From: Mytilinidion resinicola
Taxonomy: Eukaryota > Ascomycota > Dothideomycetes > Mytilinidiales > Mytilinidiaceae
NCBI RefSeq assembly: GCF_010093595.1
Contig: NW_022985445.1
Coordinates: 775,106-839,105 of the forward strand
Direction of reading: 5' to 3'
Length of the DNA stretch: 64,000 bases
The notes under the pieces were generated by a model. The model saw only the letters and a program-made list of their open reading frames with translations. It was not told the origin of the DNA and searched no databases. A program made the translations under genes and the position numbers. This document shows, piece after piece, positions 58,559 through 64,000 of the stretch; within the stretch, counting starts at the first letter, position 1, and every line of letters begins with the position of its first letter.

Positions 58559-60752
58559 CTTGTTTGTCGGTGATGACTTCTGGGACTTTGGAATTGGGAA
58601 AGTACGTCGATTACAAGCACACGAAAACGGATGGGCTAGTTGAAAGTATAAGGCGCGGAACTGCGCAGGTGAAGGAGCAACCGTCTGGGGTGGACCGAAG
58701 AGCTATCAGACTTGCCAAACTATCGCTTCAACAAGTTTTGAAAATATATCAAAGCAATGCGAGGCAAAAGTACACAAGCGCACCTGCAGGAGCAATCGCA
58801 AAAGCACTTCCTTCCGAGCGAAAAGGGCAGAAGAGGCAAGAGCAGGGGCAGCAGATTATGAATAATGATTCCGACGTTGACAAATGGAGAAGACGTCGGA
58901 CTTAGCTGATATACGTCACACCCTTGTAATAAGGGATTTTGGTTCTGTGGGATAGCTGTGGCCAGCCACTGGTGCATCTGTTGGTGGAACTGCTAAACTC
59001 TAACAAGACGGCGTATCTAGCGCCAAGACGGGAGCGTCTCAAGCAGCAAGCGTTGTAGCCACCAGCGCCGCGGAGACAAAGGTGGTCGCTGAGCGGTTGC
59101 TAGTCAAGTACCCGCTTCTTCTGGACTTAGTGGCGGGTCCTGTCGATCAGGCCGATCGGGCGGTGAATACATTCTGAATCCTTTGATTGGTGCACAGATA
59201 GAAAAACTATCGCTTACTTGTCGGTTCCTTTACTAAGCTTCATATGCATTGTCGGGAGCTCATCGCATCGACGGATGCATCTGGTTGAGTACCTCAGGCA
59301 TGGACTCCAAATGTCGTATCCATCAAACACCCAAGCCAACTAGATACAGCTAAAATCTCCATGTTGGGCTGTCTTTGCATGACAAAACGGGAAAGTAAGA
59401 ATCTTCCAAGTCTCCACCGGATTAGAAATGCGAAGCTCTCCCGTTCAAGAGAACTGTGGAGGTATTGTGAGCTTGAACTAGGCGGTGTGGTGGGGTTAAG
59501 GCGCGAAAGGAGCTGCATGACGCGCAGGACCGGTTCCCTCATGGGGTATGGCCAAATACTCCTTAGGTCTTTTAACGAACTAGCATATTGTTGGGCAAAG
59601 ATAGAGGTTTGAGAGGCGGCTGTATTGGAGGAGGCTTAGCGTTGGGAAGGAGAGTTTGGGAACATTGGGAATACGGGGATTAGGAGTCATGAGGAATTAA
59701 GTGCCGTACATCCGGTGGCATGCAGCTCCTTATCGTCTCTCCTGTACTGTGGTATGTATGATAAGAGATGATAGGGAAGGGTGAGAATTTTCAGTAGAGC
59801 CCCGCGGGAGCTCGGCCCATGTTGGTCAATCCTAGATTCGTTCTTTCTCTCATCAATATCACGAGAGTAACCAACTATCAGACGTCTTCACTAACTTCAT
59901 GCAATCTTTGAAACTTGAGAAGTTAGGTTGAAAAAACACGAATGAATGAAAGCAACAATGCCGATAAGAACAGGCCGGCGACGCGCTATAGAACTATATG
60001 GGTCCTGTCTAATTATTATCTTGAAACCTTCTCTCATTGTCCCTTCTCTCATATATGAGCATACTACAATAGCCATATCTCTCCCAGTTCAGTCTTCGCT
60101 GGGCTATTATTCCGGCGCTGGAGATTTCATGCTGGGGCTTCTACGCTCGTCATCTACTCATGCGTCATTCATGTGACTACGGCTAGATCGAGAGGAGACC
60201 AAAGCGCAAATGGCTTTATGGTGAGTAGAGAACATTCAGAAGGTCACAGTAGGTAAATCCTCCGGGCTTTCGCCGCGGTCGTTCTGTCCTTGATCAAGGG
60301 AGCGCGCTAGTGGGGTTTCGTATTCAGCTTTTCGATAACCTTTAGAAAAGATGTGTGTACAGTCTCCTACCGCCGCATGTGGTGTCTCAAGCAATTTTCA
60401 AAGATTCAAACACAATCCAAATATATATTTAACCGAACAACTGCTAAGCTCGCTAGGCCACCTCAGACGTTGGTAGAGCGGTGAAGGTCATGTCCCCACC
60501 ACTGCGCCTACCCATTCTTGTTGCTCACTACGAAGCTAAGAGTTACTCGCTGGAAGTTGGGTTGCGATGTCAACGGGAAGGAGTGTTCAGTGATGTTGCG
60601 ACTGCCTCGAGTATCGCAAAGGGCTTATGTTCTATTCCATTACAGTTTACCTCCTCTTGTTCAACATACACCAATTCTCAGGCTCGGCGAAGTTTCCTCT
60701 GACGGTTGCACTTTTGACACAACTACTCCACTACACCCTCTCTCCTTCCAAT
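58559..60752. other. Gene-poor region
   Basis: 2.2 kb. The left 350 bp are the promoter of the ABC transporter, and the rest is AT-rich with scattered short open frames (for example 59361-59612) that show no conserved character. No repeat or RNA gene was found. Confidence 0.45.
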
Positions 60753-61832
60753 ATGGACACTTTCAATATGAACAGCTTTTACTGGCCCGAACATTCTTCT
60801 CTCGAGAACATTGTCCAACATCAAAACAACGCGTCCTTACCCGCTGCAGCATCGAAGTTCTTCAGACTTCTGACGCGGGGGAAGGACCACGGCACAGACG
60901 TGAGCTTGGAGGAGATCGTGCTAGACGTGAGGTTCTCATTCTGCCATGAGAAAAAGCTGGGGGCCAACCAGAATCTTGAGCTGGTAAGCTTCGATCGCTC
61001 TCTTGCTCCTACATGTGACTCTAACGTCTCAGGGCAACTGGTTTGTCCGCGAACTGCGGCAACTGGAAGCCCGATACGAGCAAAAGACGCATGAAATCGG
61101 CTTATGCAATAGCTCAATGACAAGCAGAAATCTGAGGAGAACTGAGGAGGATGTGATAGACGTAAGATTTGTCTTGAATCATGAGGTGGGCTTGCTCGGA
61201 GGCCAGATTGAGAAGCTAGTAAGTTCAATTCGTTATCTTGTTGCTACTCGTGGCCTAACATCCTAGCACAATTGGCTTGTATATGCGGTTCAGAACCTCG
61301 GAGAACACTACGACGGGGCCATGCATAGACGGGGCATAAACGACTCATTGACGGTTGTAACGTTAGATATGGCAAAGTATAGAGTGGACATGAGGCTCTT
61401 GTTTAATCATATAGACAACCTGGAATGGATCCAGCAATACCAAAACGTAGGTTAGATTCCTTCTCTCGTTGGTTTGTGTCAATCTGATGTACATACTAGC
61501 ACGAATGGATTGTCGGAGAACTTCGGGGCATCGAGTTCCAGTACGAACAGTGGTCGCGTGAAATGGACATGGTAAGCACTTGCAAGCCTCTGGTTGCGGT
61601 CCGGGCCTCAAAGCACAATGCCGCATTCGAATGGAAGGATTTTCAGCCTCTGATGCCGAAATCGAGAACGAGTACTCCGCTACTGAATCCGAAAATCGAA
61701 ACTCCGCAACCGAGTTTGGAAACACATACTCTACCTTCGAAAACACACCACGGTGATACTCTACCACCAATTTCGTCGATACTCCAAGGTGTCGCTGCGT
61801 TCGATTCCGTACAGGACACTGTTGGGCTTTGA
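60753..61832 (+). CDS. Tandem-exon repeat protein, unknown family
   Basis: Exons 60753-60983, 61033-61218, 61267-61446 and 61500-61832 give 309 aa. All three introns (48-53 nt) are phase 0 with normal borders. Exons 2, 3 and 4 begin with the same module start ([GH][NE]W[FLI]V, then a Leu/Ile-rich stretch and Y[ED]): GNWFVRELRQLEARYEQ, HNWLVYAVQNLGEHYD and HEWIVGELRGIEFQYEQ. Exons 1, 2 and 3 end with a matching block: VLDVRFSFCHE, VIDVRFVLNHE and RVDMRLLFNHI. So each 60-62 aa exon is one repeat, probably two helices. Exon 4 lacks the second half and has a Ser/Thr/Pro tail that reads through an alternative intron. No known domain recognised. Confidence 0.7.
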
Positions 61833-63427
61833 TCCACTATTTCTCCTGTACTCGGACTTTTCATACCGTAGTTGGATATATCATCTCTACGAGATTGATT
61901 CAAGAAGCAGAGATAACTTTCATCGAGCTATCACTCTTCCATGTACTCAATGTGATTTGGAACTCTGTGCGTGACATAAGATCCCTGGGCGTCGCCGTCT
62001 GAAGTTTTTCATAAAGATCATAGGATGTTTAATGCGATGGATATCTCTATAGGCGCCTATCTTTTGACTTGGACTCAACCTCCCCCCGCTTTCTTCGCCG
62101 ATTCTTGACGGTGTATGATTCGCTCCACCACTTTGATGTCTTCGATTCGAGGGTTCGCAATGTTGATTTCGTGCCTTCCTGATGAACGTCGGGTCTGTCC
62201 AGCATGTCAAATCTTGTGACGGCGTAAAGCACACTTCGGCCACTAAGACTCAAACACATAGGACTTCTATGGATAGCATCATGTAGGAATTGATGGTATG
62301 CTCCGACAACCCTGCGTTACTCCCCACCAATCCAACGAGTCTACTTTCGTGTAACGAGCCATTTAAGCAAGGGGGCTCGTGGGACCACCAGACAAAGCTC
62401 ATAGGGTCAATGCTCCCTTTGTGGAATGCATCCACACAAGCTCGCGCAACCTAACTGCATGCGGTGACTACAAAGCATCAGTTGAATCACTCCCCATGTA
62501 AATGATTCCATCTACTTATACGGATTATTTTTCACAGCACCCCAAATCAGCTCAGTGGCGCAGCGGCAAGTAACCCAACTTCCCCTCCTCATATACTAGG
62601 CTAACAAATCGCAGGAAGCGCGGTATGTTACCCTTTGTTCGAGGTCTTGGGTTCAATTGACTGACGTTCCATGTAGCCGGGCTCATATATATACATATAT
62701 TGTGGTACCCGGAGGACAACGGTAAGCTAGCTACACTGAAATCCGGTATTCGGATCATGCTAATATGGCCCGTCAGGATCGAAACCGTTCTGAGCTATTC
62801 AGCTATCTTTTTTTGGCAATTTTTTGGGTTTGTGGCATAGACGTATGACTCAGATGGTTTCTTTTTTTTTGGAGGTGGAGTGAATATTTGAAGCTAGCGA
62901 AAGTGGATCTAGTGGGTAGTGGATGGGTAGGCTTGGTTAGACATGAAGTGGCAGTCTAACACCGTCTGATGTGGCCCGGAAGCTACTAGCTTTGTCAAAA
63001 TCGTCGCTTTACAATCTTTGATATCGTACTAGAGAACCGGAGTGGAGCTAGGCAGTGGGAGCAAGCCTAGAATAAGTGTATGGCTAAAGGACATGATAGA
63101 AAAAGATTCATAGATTCGTGCACTGCCACTTTTTGTGCAAGGAAGCCTGATGGGGATGAGATTCGCTAAGCCATGTGCTTGATCTTGACTATGAATCGAT
63201 TGAAAGAAACTTTACCTGTTTGAACTACTTACGAGATTCGTTCGGTTCAACGAAATGGCTTTTGCATATGAGGGGGAGCTTTGTTTTTGAATGCATATGT
63301 ACCCAGTCCGCGGCCAGAAATGCTGTTCATTTCATAGTACATGTGAGTCTATCCACCCCAACTGCCCACCTAATACTGCCATGAGACCTATAACCGCTCT
63401 CTGGGTTTCCGCCTCGCTCAGCTCGCT
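61833..63427. other. Intergenic region with a possible SINE-like patch
   Basis: 1.6 kb, AT-rich. At 62550-62660 an A-box-like TGGCGCAGCGG is followed at about 80 nt by GGTTCAA, suggesting a tRNA-derived remnant. Otherwise no feature. Confidence 0.35.
62560..62657 (+). repeat. Possible tRNA-derived (SINE-like) remnant
   Basis: TGGCGCAGCGG matches the pol III A-box consensus. GTTCGAGGTC and GGTTCAATTGA downstream partly match the B box. Spacing is longer than in tRNAs and no cloverleaf can be drawn. Weak evidence. Confidence 0.25.
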
Positions 63428-64000
63428 CTAATTGACCTGGGTGCCGTATCCCCTAATACCCTCTGCAAATGCCCAACTCTGATTCTCCAACTTCTCATTC
63501 TCCTTCAGCTCCACACCCTCCTTCGTGATCACCGCAATCGAGTACTTGTCCATACTCCTCGCATCCCGATAGAAAAGCACCTTCATAGACTCCTTGACCA
63601 ACTCCACCGCCTGCTCCTTCGTCACAGACGCCACCGTCGCCTCATCCGGGACCGTACGTCTGAGAATCGGCTGCGCCAGATGCGCCCCGAATCCCGTCGC
63701 TAGCGTCGGGCTCGAGAACGTCGTTCCTAGCAGATCTGCGCTCGCGAGGAAGGGCTTGTTCTCGCCATCCAGGCCCGCCACCAACAGGTGGTTCCACAGC
63801 GGGTTGAAGTCAGAGCGGCGCTTGTACATGACCTTGGACAGGTAGGTGTGCAGGTTCTTAGCGTGCAGCTGGGCGTCGGGGGACTCCTCGGCATAGTTCT
63901 CGCGGATATCGAGGGAGGAGAGCAGGCGGTCGAGGTATTGCATGTCAGAGACGTCACCGCCGAAGCCGACGACGGCGCGGGTGTTGAATTTGCGGAGGCG
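63428..64000 (-). CDS. PRE4: 20S proteasome beta-7 subunit (Pre4/PSMB4), 5' end beyond window
   Basis: The frame runs from the right window edge to a stop at 63428 without an intron. The visible part includes VVGFGGDVSDMQYLDRLL, the MYKRRSDFNPLWNHLLVAGLD strand-helix region and the C-terminal YSIAVITKEGVELKENEKLENQSWAFAE. Beta-7 is a non-catalytic beta subunit whose C-terminal tail inserts between beta-1 and beta-2 of the opposing ring. The N-terminus, including any propeptide, lies outside the window. Confidence 0.93.
   Translation of the reverse strand, partial: RLRKFNTRAVVGFGGDVSDMQYLDRLLSSLDIRENYAEESPDAQLHAKNLHTYLSKVMYKRRSDFNPLWNHLLVAGLDGENKPFLASADLLGTTFSSPTLATGFGAHLAQPILRRTVPDEATVASVTKEQAVELVKESMKVLFYRDARSMDKYSIAVITKEGVELKENEKLENQSWAFAEGIRGYGTQVN

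Noticed and set aside
1..64000. CRISPR array, rRNA operon or biosynthetic gene cluster
   Set aside because: No regularly spaced repeats, no rRNA sequence, and no polyketide or peptide synthetase backbone genes in the window; the neighbouring regulators and transporter are not clustered with enzymes.

Overview
This is gene-dense filamentous ascomycete DNA (Pezizomycotina). Evidence: short introns (mostly 43-85 nt) with CTAAC-like branch sites, three Zn2Cys6 transcription factors, a PDR-type ABC-G transporter, glyoxylate-cycle malate synthase ending in AKL, and a Clr5-domain gene. A Dothideomycete (Pleosporales-like) source is my best guess from protein style, not proven. All splice sites were chosen by hand and joined exons were checked for a total length divisible by three.

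Layout. 0-15.7 kb: a conserved unknown (149-687, -), a Q/P-rich protein (685-2037, -), a WW plus PhoD-like phosphatase protein (3197-6935, +), mitochondrial FMP32/CCDC90-type protein (7240-8203, +), a 14-3-3 gene with micro-exons (9370-10705, +), diphthamide J-protein DPH4 (11777-12463, +), and an atypical zinc-cluster regulator (12908-15655, -). 17-25 kb: a second zinc-cluster regulator (17245-19722, +), a tiny PPxY-like ORF (-), and a Mug190-type C2/SMP lipid-transfer protein (20995-25087, +).

25-33.4 kb looks like an accessory island. It holds a decayed gene fragment, a 92-bp tandem duplication and a 15-bp minisatellite. It also holds two diverged paralogues of an undescribed small protein (27347-28116 and 32651-33367, both +), which flank an opposite-strand Clr5/ankyrin-like gene (28336-31460) broken by one in-frame TGA inside the Clr5 domain. 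33.9-44 kb: a MARVEL-like membrane protein, two degenerate tRNA-Glu-like elements, a third zinc-cluster regulator (36777-39515, +), PAM17 (40102-40947, +), a frameshifted small gene (41859-42277) and an IMPACT-family protein (42328-43452, -).

44-64 kb: a Cys-rich single-pass membrane protein, a charged unknown, malate synthase (48894-50673, +), a small single-pass protein, a full-size PDR transporter (53551-58558, -) with a palindromic insertion in one intron, a gene built from tandem phase-0 repeat exons (60753-61832, +), and the 5'-truncated proteasome beta-7 gene running off the right end (63428-64000, -).

The core genes are unrelated housekeeping functions: mitochondrial import, proteasome, glyoxylate cycle, 14-3-3 signalling and diphthamide synthesis. 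I see no biosynthetic gene cluster. The least explained items are the repeat-exon gene, the paralogue pair around the interrupted Clr5 gene, and the tRNA-like elements.
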